A stretch of 64,000 bases of DNA from Euwallacea fornicatus (GCF_040115645.1 NC_089544.1:434001-498000); one strand, 5' to 3'; positions 23,596-35,580 are shown, counted from the stretch's first letter. Notes: a model not told the origin generated them from the letters alone. Translations and numbers: made by a program.

Positions 23596-23670
23596 TCGCC
23601 TAATTGCCTTCCGCTCGCGTTCACTAACACTCCATGTCCACAGCAACAGAAAAGTACTATATACATATGT
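23582..23670. repeat. Repeat edge shared with 54828-54915
   Basis: TCGCACTTATCAATCGCCTA continues as ATTGCCTTCCGCTCGCGTTC and ACTCCATGT. The copy at 54828 has TCGCACCTATCAATCACCTA, TGGCTCTCGCTTGCACTCGC and ACTCCGTGT. This is clear homology over about 70 bases in the same orientation. It abuts the 96-bp tandem array here but not at the other site. Confidence 0.6.
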
Positions 23671-26224
23671 ACCTACCATACAAATATACCGATTACCTCA
23701 ATTACCAAGACATCACGAACTACATAGAGTCACGTACAGCCCTGGATGGAATCCATGGAAACATTGTCGACCGATTTTTTCCTTTAGACAGCAGCGCGAA
23801 TTTCGCGTTACAGGTTACAGATACGTAATTTGATCAGACAGATCAATGGCGTTTGATCAATTGATATTCTTGACTGATACAGAAACAGATTTATCACCGC
23901 CATCGATTCGGAACTTACCATATCCAAAACAAGAGCGCACGTTCCCGCCATACGATCATCGCACGTTATTTCGGCCCCTTGAATTAGAGCTAATGAACCT
24001 TGTCTCATGATTAATTACGAAACTAGCAGAAAACATTAATTTACATCAATTCCAGAGCAAAGTCAAGTAGATGGCTAGAGTCCTGTGAAAACATAAATGA
24101 ATTGAGAAAGTTTACGTAGCGGCAGCGTTATAATTCCTACTTGGCCAAACCGCCTTAACTATCTCTACAAGATACGGTCTTTTAGTGTAAACTTTGTGTT
24201 TATGATTTGGATTAATTGCACAAACGGGACTAAGAGGCCTTATCTCTTCATGAGGAAAATTATGCACGTTTCAAAATACATGTGAAATCAATGAAGCTAT
24301 CGGAATAAATTCTGACTCCTCGATGCTTGAAGAGCGTCTGGAGCATTGACGAATTTTGAGACTCTTTGAAGGTTTTGATTCAATCACGTGCTTTGATTTT
24401 CTCTCTTCGGGCCGTTGAAGCGTCCCGTTTTATGACGCAACAAAAAAAACTCCTCCGATAAATCGAGTAGCTCCATTAAGACACCGAAAGTATTTCACAT
24501 AACTGGATCTGATAATTCACTCTCATTTATCTTTCCACAAGAGAGGACTACTGGAGTCCTCAAGAATTACAAATAGCGATGCAACGAAGCGACAAATCGA
24601 ATTTGAATCCGTTGAAGACAGGAGGGTCAATTTTTGCCAAATTCAGGGCAAATAAGACTTTTGACGGCGAATTTTGTTGTCCTTTTAAATTCTGAATTAT
24701 GTAAACGGATACGTTACGAGTCGAGACCCGAAAACAGTGCTGTGAGAATTTCAATTGGCTCCAACCGAAAAGTTAAATTCGGTTTGGTGCATTTCCGAAC
24801 CCGGTGACGTGTTGTACAAGATGAACCTGATTGGCGTGGGAATATGTTAGAATACGTTTAAGAGAAAGACCCCCGGCCAGTAAATGCGAGGTCTTCTTAG
24901 AGTCAAATGCAACACGGGCGCAAATATCAAACGGCTGTTTTCACAACTTATTACGAATTCGAAGCTTTAACTCATCATTTCTGATGACTGCAAATTAAAG
25001 GGGCCGCCCGAGATGTGCCTACCCCCGTTGGACGGAGCGACTCCCTTTCAGAGGTGAAATTGCCACTGGCACCCCGCACCCCCGCATATTGTTAGTCGCT
25101 CAGCAGGAGATTTTTTTAATCGCTGAACCTGTCGCTATTAATCCGAAAGCCAGTTGGACTGCGAAGCCTTCGACGGGGGTAGAAATAACGCGATAGAACG
25201 TACCTGGGAAATGCCCTTTGAAGGCAGCACTCGTCAATCATCAATGCCTCATTCTCCGGAGACAAATCAAATACTACCGGGGAAAGTGTAAAATCCAATT
25301 TAATAACACAACCATTAAATTTGATTTAATAATTTAATATCCATGTAGTTATACAAGTTAATCCAATTAAATTACAAGACTTTAACTCTGTTGTGCAAAA
25401 ATTTGATAACTTTAAAACCGCAAAGTACGATGAAGTTTCGACGGCGACGAAACTTAGTGAATACTTTAAATAGTCAGAAACAATGTCCCTGAGCCTGCGG
25501 ACTCAGGGTGGTCCGAAGAAATTCGTAACTATCCTGGCGGCCACTCTGCGGGAGCACCTCACTTCGGCCCTACGACAGAGATCATACACACCAATCATCG
25601 ACACTGCGCGCAGAAAGTTGCGGGGAAAAGAGATTATTTTTTTTACCTAAAGACGGTATCATGCTTGTCCCTTACTTGCTAGCCTTGATGGACTCGACTT
25701 GTCCATGGCATCAGGCGTCTTTGGATAAGATCATATGCAGATATCACCGGTTCAACTCGGAGCATGGAAATTGTGCAAGGGGAACAAGGACGGCACACGT
25801 TTCAGTGTGCCTCCGACAAGGAGCAACGAAGTGCGTTGAGGTCTAGCGATTCAAGGGGGCGGAGTTAGTCTGGATCCAGTTGCGAGATCTCTCACAGTTT
25901 GACTGTTTTTTTTTAATCTATAAATTGTACATTTCCTCCATTACTACAGCATGACTCAGGCCGTTAACGCACATAATGATTTGAAGTGTCTGATGCTCGT
26001 TTCTGATCTCTTGGTGGGTTCAAAACTGAGCCGTCAACACTGGCCGAAGTTTCCAAACGACGTAGTATAGAATGGCACGGGGAGCTCAACAGATTGACCA
26101 GGGCAGGTAGAGCACATAAGGAATTTCGATTTTAACGCTCGGATTTATTATGTTTTCGTTTTTTCTTTTTCATTTATTTGTGCTTTTTTCTTTGATATTC
26201 ACAACGAAATCGATACTAATCGAG
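23671..26224. other. Non-coding stretch with one shared hairpin motif
   Basis: The only recognised item is the hairpin motif at 25485-25516 (see 23162). The sequence after 25500 is GC-richer and has short ORFs without known domains. Confidence 0.35.
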
Positions 26225-26330
26225 GTAGAGACGCCGGCCGGGCTGGCTCCGCCCACCTCGCCGACCTCTGTCGGAGGCATAGCGAGCCTCGCGCGGTCCC
26301 CCTCCCACCTGCGCGATTCCTCTGTTCCGA
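26225..26330. other. Short GC-rich, CpG-dense block
   Basis: GACGCCGGCCGGGCTGGCTC and following sequence are CpG-rich, with short ORFs on both strands that look compositional. No exon structure is visible. Confidence 0.3.
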
Positions 26331-27042
26331 CTTGAACTGAAGACAAAAACGCAAATGGCGGCACAACGGTACCGATGGCTGACGGCCATTTTCCGTATCG
26401 TTTCGGTTAACCGGAGGCTCCTCGGCGTCCCACGATAAAGCGGCCAATTCTGCGACTCGCCTCCATAGCCTCGATGCTGGATCGAGGTGTTAAAGCGATG
26501 AATCAGAAGCGAACTCTGCCCGCTCGAACGACTTTTGAAATAGAAACGAGGTCCATTCTAGGTCGTCCTCGTCACTTTCCGACCTCGTTTTCAAGGCCTT
26601 ATTGCCGAGTGATTATCGTGCAGAGCAATTAAAGAGGCGCCTCCGAGCATTTAGACTTCGGGATTCACGAAAAGCAAACTTCCCTCTCATTGGAATTTTT
26701 CTTTACCATCTTGATTCTATTTCAGGTGGCGACAACAGCAACGAAACTTTTCCTGTTAAATTTTTATCTGAGTACTTTAAACTAGTTTCGTATTGTTTGC
26801 TACGTCGATTGTTCTTTGGCATGTTTAGTGCAAACTTTGTTGAAAAGTCCTTTGTTTCCAATTGCCAAACATAAGAGGTGGCGTTTTTAGTTTCAATTCC
26901 GACGAGTTTAATTAAGTGTGTGTTTTCACAATGGCCCTTTCATCCATCCAAGTAAAACTGTAGTTGGGACAAGCACTTTTAACGTTGCTACTGTGTAATG
27001 GATCCTAGAACTGTAGACGTACCAGGTACCAACAAAAGGTCC

Positions 27043-27127
27043 AGTGTTTTTTTTTGTTTTTTTTGTGTTTTTGTTTTTTTTTGTTTTTTTTGTTTTTGTT
27101 TTTGTTTTTTTTTTTGTTTTTTTTTAT
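27043..27127. repeat. Low-complexity T(3-9)G tract
   Basis: Runs of T separated by single or paired G. The phenylalanine/valine-rich ORF across it is an artefact of composition. Confidence 0.9.
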
Positions 27128-27189
27128 AAGGAAACAATAAAGCGAACGAATATTTTAAACATCATCCATCCATCAAAAACAAACACCTT

Positions 27190-27890
27190 CGCTCCCAACG
27201 CCCTTTCCCCAACGCGACTCAAGATCGAGGATTATTATTTTAGTTTGAATGAGAACGAACGTTTTGTGGGTGTTTTTGTGGTGTTGCGGTTCGGGAACGT
27301 TTTTTCCCTCATATTGTTCTCGATCGTTTCGAACAGGTGATAGTCCGAAGGAGACGAATCGGAAGGATATGGCGGATGACGTATGGTTCCCAGCCAATAC
27401 GTAACAATTTTTCCCGTGGGATCTTTGCCGTGTGAGGACACGCGTTATTTTAACGGACTCTTTTCGATTAACAAGGGAGGGCTGGAACTCACGCAATTTT
27501 TCTCGGGTGCTGTCAAGTATACACCTGCCGTAATTAGTTCGCACTGATTAAGGAGCTGAAAATGTATCTTTAAAAGCCGAAAAAACAGCTAGCAAAACTC
27601 TCTTTGGGTGCAAGACCCTCTTGGGAAACATTTTCGACGGTTCGCCTTCAGAGGGTCTCGCGTTGCCATGCAAAGCCCATTTTCTGATCGCACGTGATGG
27701 TGCGATCAAAAAACGATCCACTTTTTAGTGTAGACGAGGAACCCGTTTGTTCAGCTTTTGTGTCTTACCAACATGATGGAGGTGATTTTTGACGATCGTT
27801 TCTGAGAGCTGCGTGGCTATTTCTGCACGAGTTTGACGTGGATCAGCCTTAATCAGGTCTCGATCGGGGCGCCATCATCGATTACTTCGA
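27190..27890 (-). pseudogene. Mariner transposase remnant, about 700 bp
   Basis: The minus strand gives, in order, RQTRAEIATQLSETIVKNHL and HHVGK (end of the helix-turn-helix region), VDRFLIAP where mariners have the first-Asp motif, WALHGNA, PKRVLHPKRVLLAVFSAFK (the HPKKVMLSVWWD-type block), PSLVNRK, and finally RHPPYPSDSSPSDYHLF. The order and spacing fit a mariner protein whose N-terminal start lies near 27890. Stops (for example after PRLH and SAP) and frame changes break it, and the DNARPH block is corrupted. Inactive. Confidence 0.85.
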
Positions 27891-27899
27891 GTGGGGATT

Positions 27900-29456
27900 C
27901 GTTCCTGTTACAAAATTTTGAGAATTAAAACTGCGCCTCTCAATCTAAAACGGCATCCGCTCCAAACATCTAGCGCAGTTTACCAGTGCCTTTGTGGCTT
28001 TTATTCCTAGTTTATCCTCGTAAAGCAAAACTGAACGAATCTGCGTCTCTAGGGTGATCATCGTAATAATTTCCCTTCGGACTGAGAATATCAACTGGTT
28101 TAAGTTTGAGTTGCCTTGTTTGCTAACAAAGAAAACATCCATTAATCCTAAATGAACCGAGTTTATTTCTCACAATGCTATAGACGATTTAGGTCTGTAA
28201 ATGTGGGATCGCGGTACCGGTACTTAAACTCTCGTTTTTACAAGGAAAAGGGGTGAAAGTGTTATTATGGCAAACTAGAATCTGGCCGGGCTTGTTAGCA
28301 AAACATGGCGATGTCCATGGGCGTAACACTAAGGCGCGTTACATGGCTGCAAGAATGTTAAGTGATAAATCTGCATTTCAACAGAAGTATTAAACAATTA
28401 ATTTTATGTTGTTGTTATTATTATTATTATTTTGCAGTCTATTGACGAATGGCCCTGTAATAATTACCCTCCATTATTTTACCAGGCAAATTATTTGTCC
28501 AGTTTTTTAATAACGATATACTGGCTATTTATTAAGCAAACTCATATTGCTAATATCGTTAAAACAACAAACATTATAAAATATTTTAGCCATTTTGGCC
28601 AATATTATCTGGATGCAGGTTTAATTATTTCTGTCAAATTATGATTGGCAATATTGATGTTATTAATTTTTCATAATTAACTGACTGAAAACATGTTATT
28701 TCGATTAAATTAAACATTTTAATGGATATTTAATAAATTTATAAGTCGTTGTTTGCCGTACACAAATCTCCTATAAGAAATTAATGAATAAATTGTCGGC
28801 GTAACAACAGCTTCAGGTATGGGCCATATTTGCAGGCTTAATCGTCGGTCAAGCGCTCACAAATTGACCAGATGCCTGCTCGAACTTTGAGCCTCGTCGA
28901 ACTCCTCCGGCGGACGCTCGTGAGGCAGTTTCTTTAGATATTATAAATGGCAAAACAACTGGTGGCAATGAAGGGCCCCAGAACGTTTGTTGCTATATTT
29001 CATAAACGATCGGGCGCCTCTAATTACGTTAAGTTGAATTTATGCGCCACACAAGAAACTTGATACACAAGGAGAACGGCTGCCAGCCCACTCTCTAACG
29101 TTACAAATTAATATTGAGTAGTTATCGTTTATTGTTACTTACTGTTGTATTCTGCGAAACCTTTTTGGAGTCAACTTGTACAGAAACTATTATAAATTAT
29201 TATCTTAACTGAATGAGCTCCGATTAACGGAGGAAAGTGGGGTTAAGATCTGAAATCTGACAGCTAAACGTCGGGAAGAAAGATGGCGCCATTAACGCAG
29301 TAAGGTTTCCTTCATTGCCGACACTGAAAAATAAAATTTTAAATTTCTGCGCCTCCATTTGTAAAAGTTACGACCTGATTTATGTTTATTATTTTGCGCT
29401 TATAAAGTTTTGATGGCATTAAACGTTTTGTTTCTCGCACGATCCGTGTTACAAGT
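27900..29456. other. AT-rich non-coding stretch
   Basis: Contains a short TTA/TTG repeat near 28408-28432. No gene or element end was recognised. Confidence 0.35.
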
Positions 29457-30122
29457 TTAATAAGGTAAGTTAACGCAAAGGCAAAACGGGATGCTGAACG
29501 CCATTATGACACTTTTTCCAGTGAAACATCCGTTTAGTAGTCGAAATCGTTGAAAACGGGCGAAACGCGATTTTGAGGCAAAAGTAGCGGTTAATTTTTC
29601 TTTTTTTTTTCTTTTTTTTTTCATCCGGAATGGAGGGTAATTATAGGAAAAAATACCGCCGATTGATAAAGGAACTTTGTCCACTGCCATCGAGGTTGTA
29701 AAACGCGGGAATTCCACATTCAACCGTGAAAGATATAGTGGATGAGCAAGTAGGAACGAAAACAGACTCTGATTAAAACCGCACTTTCTAAAAAAAAACT
29801 CTAAATAAACACGTTTTAATGATTGAAAATCACTAAAAACGTGTTTTTCGTTGCCTTCTCTCTCATTTGCATATTTTATAAATTCTGACACTGTTCCCCG
29901 ATCCGCGTTGAAGTCATCAGCAATATCTATAATTTTTAATCTTGTTTTAGCCATAACGGCAACATATCGGAAAAACCTCAACGACAGACACTTTGCTACT
30001 GAATTCTCTATCAAGCAACAGTGTAGCACCTTCGCTTCGCACGCGTTTTCAAACTTTTCTTCTTTGGGAAAAAAATTATTTACATTTATTATTAGCAATA
30101 TAAACAAAATAGCGGAAAACAA
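29457..30122 (-). CDS. Unclassified 221-codon ORF, doubtful
   Basis: This is the longest open frame in the window and starts with ATG. It begins with a hydrophobic stretch (FSAILFILLIINVN) that could pass for a membrane segment or signal. An internal region, MAKTRLKIIDIADDFNADRG then TVSEFIKYANE, loosely resembles an N-terminal helix-turn-helix such as transposases carry. Further on a KKKRKKKEK run is produced by a T-rich tract on the other strand. No family is recognised. A chance ORF or a transposase scrap is more likely than a host gene. Confidence 0.2.
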   Translation of the reverse strand: MFSAILFILLIINVNNFFPKEEKFENACEAKVLHCCLIENSVAKCLSLRFFRYVAVMAKTRLKIIDIADDFNADRGTVSEFIKYANEREGNEKHVFSDFQSLKRVYLEFFFRKCGFNQSLFSFLLAHPLYLSRLNVEFPRFTTSMAVDKVPLSIGGIFSYNYPPFRMKKKRKKKEKLTATFASKSRFARFQRFRLLNGCFTGKSVIMAFSIPFCLCVNLPY

Positions 30123-30419
30123 AAATATAAAAAACCATAAAGCGAGACCTGACGATGCCTAATGCACTCTCAATTGCGTTCCAGTAAACCCCTCAACATA
30201 CATTTCTCATAATTTAACCACTTCCTGTCAATGATTCCAAACTGCTGTGGAGTACTGTACGTTTCGGTACCGCCGACGACAACAACATAAAGGCGTTAAT
30301 GGAAACTAGCACGTGACAACTCGAAAGATGGCAGGATAAAGTGGACATATCGAATTCAAGCGTTTATTTTCACATACAACAGCTTGGTTTCGTAAACAAA
30401 CTATATGTTTGAGTAACTC

Positions 30420-30665
30420 AAAGACTGAAGAGAATTCACCGCGCCGAACGCATTAACATATGAGATTCTTTGCTGAATCGTAACCATAGCGACCCATTTC
30501 TCAAAAGACCCATATCTTGTGATGAAAAATGGATTGTTTACGATAACGTAGTCCGGAAACGATCATGGACCAGGCAAAAGGGCCCGCACACTCGACATCC
30601 AAAGCCAATATTTATCAAAGGTAGATTAAGCTTTCTCTGTGGTAGGATTGCAAGGGTATAATTTA
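30420..30665 (+). pseudogene. Mariner transposase fragment around the first catalytic Asp
   Basis: The frame reads LLNRNHSDPFLKRPISCDEK and then WIVYDNVVRKRSW, a clear match to the mariner segment in which DEKW holds the first catalytic aspartate (codon at 30521). It continues to HPKPIFIKGRLSFLCG, where the HPKK-VMLSVWWD block should be but is degraded. Neither the flanking N- nor C-terminal parts nor ends are visible. It differs from the remnant at 27190, so it is probably a separate copy. Confidence 0.85.
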
Positions 30666-30723
30666 TTTAGAATTGCTTCCACGAAACTAAATTATTGATT
30701 GAACCATCCACTGTCAACAGTTA

Positions 30724-30900
30724 TACAGAGTGTTAGTGAAATAAGTTTCGTAAATTAAACCAATGATTGAGAACATCATTTTAAACAAAAAAGTTCTTTA
30801 TAACAGGGGTCGTAAACGTAGCCATTTTCCGGGAAAATCAAAAAAACATCGTTTGAGAATTGGCAACGTCGCGTCGTGTTTGTTTCATTTTGATACCTCC
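30724..30900 (+). repeat. Lone element end, same family as 19389-19700
   Basis: TACAGAGTGTTAGTGAAATA followed by AGTTTCGTAAATT matches the reversed right end at 19700. The shared inner motif GGCAACGTCGCG is at about 30862. It lies just downstream of the mariner fragment. No opposite end was seen. Confidence 0.55.
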
Positions 30901-31137
30901 CTAAGTAACCGTATAAACTAGATATGGTGCGTTTACACGGTCTTTTTCGGCCCGATATTACGATTACAGTTAGAATGTAAACATTATGTGATCCTCGTTT
31001 TTTGTTATTTTAAAAAGCTGTTTATCATTACATTTTCGTAGTCATCTCTAATTAGCAACAATATTTTACTTTACACATTTTACACCACTCACGTCACAAT
31101 CGAAAACACGAATTTGTTGTTGTTTTTACTGCATCAA

Positions 31138-31420
31138 ATGTTCGAGACCTCCACCACTGGAGCCCGTCCATGTACGAGAGCGTTTCGACCAATTTTCCAG
31201 CACATGATCGAAAATTCCTGACGTATTCCTAATATGATCAGCGGCGGCGGAAACGCGTTGTCGCGACTGATTTTCGTCCCTAGTTTCGGCGGCTTAGACC
31301 AAAATTTTTATCAAATCCCAAAAGGAAAAATCGATGGGATTAAGATCCGGAATTCGGGCAGGCCAGCGATTAGGAACATTCCTTCCTGTCCATCACTCTT
31401 CAAAACTATGATTTAACTTC
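31138..31420 (-). pseudogene. Mariner-like transposase, C-terminal third
   Basis: The minus strand reads NRWPARIPDLNPIDFSFWDL, then IKILV-stop-AAETRDENQLRQR and VSAAADHIRNTSGIFDHVLE, ending in GLEHL. The WPAR-PDL-P-DFF-WG-LK arrangement with a Gln/Arg-rich tail is typical of a divergent mariner-like lineage ending in an Asp, distinct from classical Tc1 (DD34E). One in-frame stop is visible. The first half of the protein is missing. Confidence 0.75.
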
Positions 31421-31518
31421 TCAATAACTGCACGTAGAGAGTACATTTTCACGTGGGTACTCTAAATAATTCGGAATAAATTCGCGTACGGCTCACCCAA
31501 ATTAAATTTGAGGGTGAG

Positions 31519-31948
31519 GTGTCGCGCGTAACGCCAGAGGAATGCAAGATGGTGCTTCGGGGGCGGCTTTTGGGTGATGTGGAGGCCATAAACGCTGACA
31601 CGACAAGAGAGCTGAGACGCCTCGAGACGGAGGACTTTCAAAAAGCTTTCCAGCAGTGGGAACGAAGATGGCGCAAGTGTGTTGCGTCTCAGGGAGATTA
31701 TTTTGAAGGGAGCTACCTGATTGAATGCAAAAAAACGGTTTGTTTTACTCGCACACGAACTTCGCAGAGAAACCTCGTACAGCCCCGACTTGGCACCATC
31801 AGATTACCATTTGGGTCGTTATCTCCAAAACTATTTCAATGGCAAAACTTTAGATTCCGATCAGGCCGTTAAAACTGAGCCGGACGATTTTTGTTCCAGA
31901 AAACCGAGGATCGTTCGCACGCGGAACTTTTCAACTTCCAAAAAATGA
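31519..31948 (+). pseudogene. Mosaic of two mariner C-terminal fragments
   Basis: The first part (about 31548-31716) reads GDVEAINADTTRELRRLETE and continues to ERRWRKCVASQGDYFEG, the extreme C-terminus of a mariner protein. Immediately after, in another frame, comes TSYSPDLAPSDYHLGRYLQN and then YFNGKTLDS, which in a mariner lies upstream of that tail. The order is reversed, so these are pieces of two insertions or a rearranged one. A strong remnant signal, but no function. Confidence 0.8.
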
Positions 31949-32029
31949 CGAAAAAATCGTCCGGCAAAACGGTCGATACATCATCGATTAATGACGATGA
32001 CGAATGAAGATTTTTCCGGGAGGTTGAAG

Positions 32030-32220
32030 TCGTCTTGGCGCGGCGAAATCCACAATGCACTCGAACTTCGCCTCGATCTGCGAATGTGCCTTTTCCCGCC
32101 GCGCGAGGCGGCCGCGGCGAACTTTCCCCGCGTGTGTCCCCGCCGAGGGCTCGACGAAACAGTCGCGTATATCGGACAAAGTTGTTCCCGCCGCCCGTCC
32201 ACTGCCGAGGAACGACTAAA
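32030..32220. other. CpG-dense, GC-rich block
   Basis: CCCGCCGCGCGAGGCGGCCG and similar sequence on an AT-rich background. Overlapping short ORFs on both strands look compositional. A possible promoter-like region, unproven. Confidence 0.3.
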
Positions 32221-33512
32221 TGGGATTCTTCAAATTCCTTAATCGTGAGGAGCTCAAACTAATTTGCACCTCTAAGGCCAAAAATCCTTCCGAAAAACCA
32301 AAACTTCGGGGAATTTAACCCCAAAACTTGAATAAACCTGCAGAAATTTCCTAAACATTCTTTACATCCCAGTTGAAAACTTGCCGTGTCGCGAAAATTA
32401 AAGTTAACCGGCCATTACGAGAGCGGCATTTGCAAGAAAAGTTGCAGCTGAATTTAGTCTTCATAAACCCTCGGAGCGTTGCTCTCGAACAACTCGGCTT
32501 AGCTGTAATGTAAGGGTTTAAAACAATGCCCCTTTGAAAGTTCCCTTGAAAGCCAACTCACCTGAATAAAGAGAAATAACCTGCATTAAAAATTCTTTTG
32601 GGTCGACTGAACTAACGAGGGGAACACTTGCAAGTGTCATCACTTGACATGCGGAGAGGTACCCGCTCTGTGGGTGGTTCATTAATATTGCTTTGTTACT
32701 AATGGTTTCAGCTTATCTGTATACATATTTCATTTGCCACTTGCTGATGGATTAAAATGCATTTCATATTTGACTTTCATTAGTTTCCTCTCTTCCTTTA
32801 ATTTAGCTCCCGAGTTGCTCGTGTCTTCCGCAAGCCGACGGGATCTATTTTAGAGTAATAAACCTTCTGCTCTCATTCTGCTAAAACTTCCTCTATAGAG
32901 CCAACTTTTACTAATATCGTATGCGTAGTATAGACCTGGATAAAAGGGATTCGAGTTTTTTCATGCGAAAGCGATTAGAATTTATTACTTGATGAAAGTT
33001 GCACAAACGTTTTACACGGTGCGTCCAAGATAAAGATGCCGGGTGCGGGGACCTCGTGAATCGTGGATCGAGATAAGTTCCAGTGATAAATTCAAGGGGA
33101 CAGGGCGAACGGATCTACCGAAACTGTTTTTGATGGCGATCGTGGAGAATGCTCGTCAGCTTTTTTCTAAATACGGCCCTGAACCCGATGCGTCAAAAGC
33201 GACAAACGCTCGCAGGACCGTACCCAGAGGGAAAAACCGATGGGCGCTTTCGACAAGCGAAATGTCGTGGGATAAAATCGCGACTATCGGGGTGAAACTC
33301 GCCACGCGTGTTCCGGTTCTCGTCCCGTTCCTGCCAAAACTTGGGAAAAACTAAAGCGAAAATTCGAAAATTTTGCTTGTTTGAGGAATTCGTGGAGCTG
33401 CTGATTCGTGCATCGTGAAATTACTCCTCGGAGTGCACGATATTTAGCGAAGTCTGTATCCATTACCGTTTACGATATTCCCATGCGGGACATCCTTACC
33501 GTGGACACGCTG
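32221..33512. other. Non-coding stretch, nothing recognised
   Basis: No element ends or domains. The ORF at 33043-33354 (+) has no known motif. Confidence 0.3.
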
Positions 33513-34327
33513 TACAGGGTATCTCACGGGAGACCGCCGTTGAACATTTTGGGAAAACTATGAACAGCAAAGTTACGAAAATTTAGTGGTTTGGTAAAGG
33601 CCTTGGGGCGACCTCATCTAAAACATTTTCAATGATGGCGCACTTCCGGTCACGATTCGCACCGGAAGTCGGCGCTTGCTCGCCTACTTTAAATGGGACA
33701 CCCTATGTATTATTGAGTTTTTGGATCGCACGGTCGATTTTGCCGCAAGCGTATTGACTTTCGCAGAATTGCGAGTTTCCAAGACGCAATTGTCCATTGA
33801 AAGTGACGGGTGCTAGATGTCTGCAGAATTGGACGTCGTTAACAAACGGGGAAGTATTTCCTAACTCTTTGTCGCCACAGTGCCATAGAAGGTCCGTATG
33901 TTAGTGCGCTACCAAGCCGTGCGTGATATTTTCTATAGGGCGTCTGCGCGAATGGGGCCGACTTAGCCATCAGAAAATGATAAAAATTTGAAATGGGACC
34001 TCACTTTCATCTTGGTGTATTGTGAAACTACCGCAAAAAAGAACTTAAGCTCACATTTAACTGTCTTAAGAGAAGTTGCGCAGTTTTTGGGTAATTTACC
34101 TTTTATAAGTCGATGCACGGATTTTCGTCAATTATAACATAATACGTGGGGTGGTCCGGTTAAAACCGGCAAGTTTCGACTTCCGCTACAACCGGAAGTG
34201 TGACGTCACTGAAAACATTTTAGATGCGGTCGCCCTGGGCTCCTGCCAACCCGCCAAATTGTCGTAACTTTGCCGTTCACAGTTTTCCCAAAATGTCCAG
34301 CGGCGGTTCCCCGTGGGACACCCTGTA
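33513..34327. mobile_element. Long-inverted-repeat element (815 bp)
   Basis: The left end TACAGGGTATCTCACGGGAG and the reverse complement of the right end, TACAGGGTGTCCCACGGGGA, start arms of about 200 bp. The arms share ACCGCCG, ACATTTTGGGAAAACT, GGCAAAGTTACGA-like, AAAATTTTC-like and ACTTCCGGT blocks. At the inner end of the left arm stands GGGACACCCTATGTATTA, mirrored by ACCACCCCACGTATTA, so the arm itself looks like a roughly 200-bp unit with ends on both sides. No transposase. Confidence 0.8.
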
Positions 34328-35174
34328 TGCTGCTCAGAGAATTAAACGACGCCAAGACCTTGTTTCGACGAATTTCCAGAAAAACCGGCATTTATTGGAA
34401 CGACAGTCGGTATCACTACTTCTGAGTAGTCCTCGAACGCAGCTGTTCCATAATTCAGAAGTTGTCTACAACAAATGCGAAGGCCTAGAGGAATTATGCT
34501 TTCTCCGGCCGAATCCTGACACCGTACTTATAGAAAAACTGCCCCCTCAGCCCTTTGTAGGTCAAAACTTGATTTGTCGACTGGCCGGTAAAGGCGGTCC
34601 TCGAGAATTTAAAAGATTCCTGTTTTTTATCCGGTCAATTTCGGGAAAGACCGTAAGTAAATATAATTTAGTGTTGTCGATCGGGGCCAAAAAACCCTAA
34701 TCCGTTTATTTCCTCACCCCTTGCGAAATGCTGCGACCGCTTTGAGAACGTGAAAAATGAACTCAGCCCTAGTTGCGAAGCAAAATTTTCGGATACGTAC
34801 ACGTAACTCGTACTAGTCTTTTTTTCTAACAATACGTTACAGCGATGAATCGGTCTACTCTCATTATCCCCGAACGAAAACAAGGGAATTGTCGAAGCGC
34901 ACGTCGACTTACACATAACAAGGTAGCAGTGACATGGAAAACAAAAGCTCAAAGCTACGTTGTATTTGCCAGAATTCCATAAAGCAGGAGCAAAGCTGTT
35001 CTGTTGGTATAATTGAAACTCGAGGAGACACACTGATGCAGCTTGCAAATATGGCATGTTGTCGTTATATCTGATTTGAAATGGTAATAACGGTTCGCAT
35101 AAACCCTTAATTTCGTCGATCTAATTTCAAAAAAAATGTTCGATCGCCGTGCTTTCGCCTTAATATAAGACAAT
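34328..35174. other. Non-coding stretch
   Basis: ORFs on both strands (34224-34700 +, 34668-35057 -) show no domain I recognise. Confidence 0.3.
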
Positions 35175-35345
35175 GTGGACCGACATTGACGTTCGGGTGA
35201 GGTTAGAAATACAACAAATGTCAAATTTCAATGGAGGCGTGGCGAATTCCTAACCTCGTTCTGTCAAACGCGGACGCAACGCATGCCAATTGAAACTTGA
35301 CGTTTGTCAGATTTCCAATCTCACTCGATCGTCACGACCAGCTGC
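35175..35345. repeat. Short inverted-repeat (MITE-like) sequence
   Basis: TGACGTTCGGGTGAGGTTAG then AAAT and GTCAAATTTCAAT (about 35190-35235) matches the reverse complement of 35270-35335 (TGACGATCGAGTGAGATTGG, AAAT, GTCAAGTTTCAAT). The arms are about 55 bp with a short spacer. Its ends are not the TACAGGG class; boundaries are approximate. Confidence 0.55.
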
Positions 35346-35580
35346 TGTCACTGTTCAATGCAAGTAAAAACTAGGGAATGTTAAAAATTTACCCGCGACG
35401 AGCTTAGGAAAAACTACGCAAATCACGTTCAATAGCATCTGCGAACGGTCAATGCAAGAAACCGAAATAACCGTAAATCAAACAATCAGTTTATAAGCAT
35501 GTGAATCGGTGTTTATTTGCAGGAAGCAGCGGCATGAGCCGGCATCCCTTAGAGGGGCCCCAACAACTGAGCGGATACTC

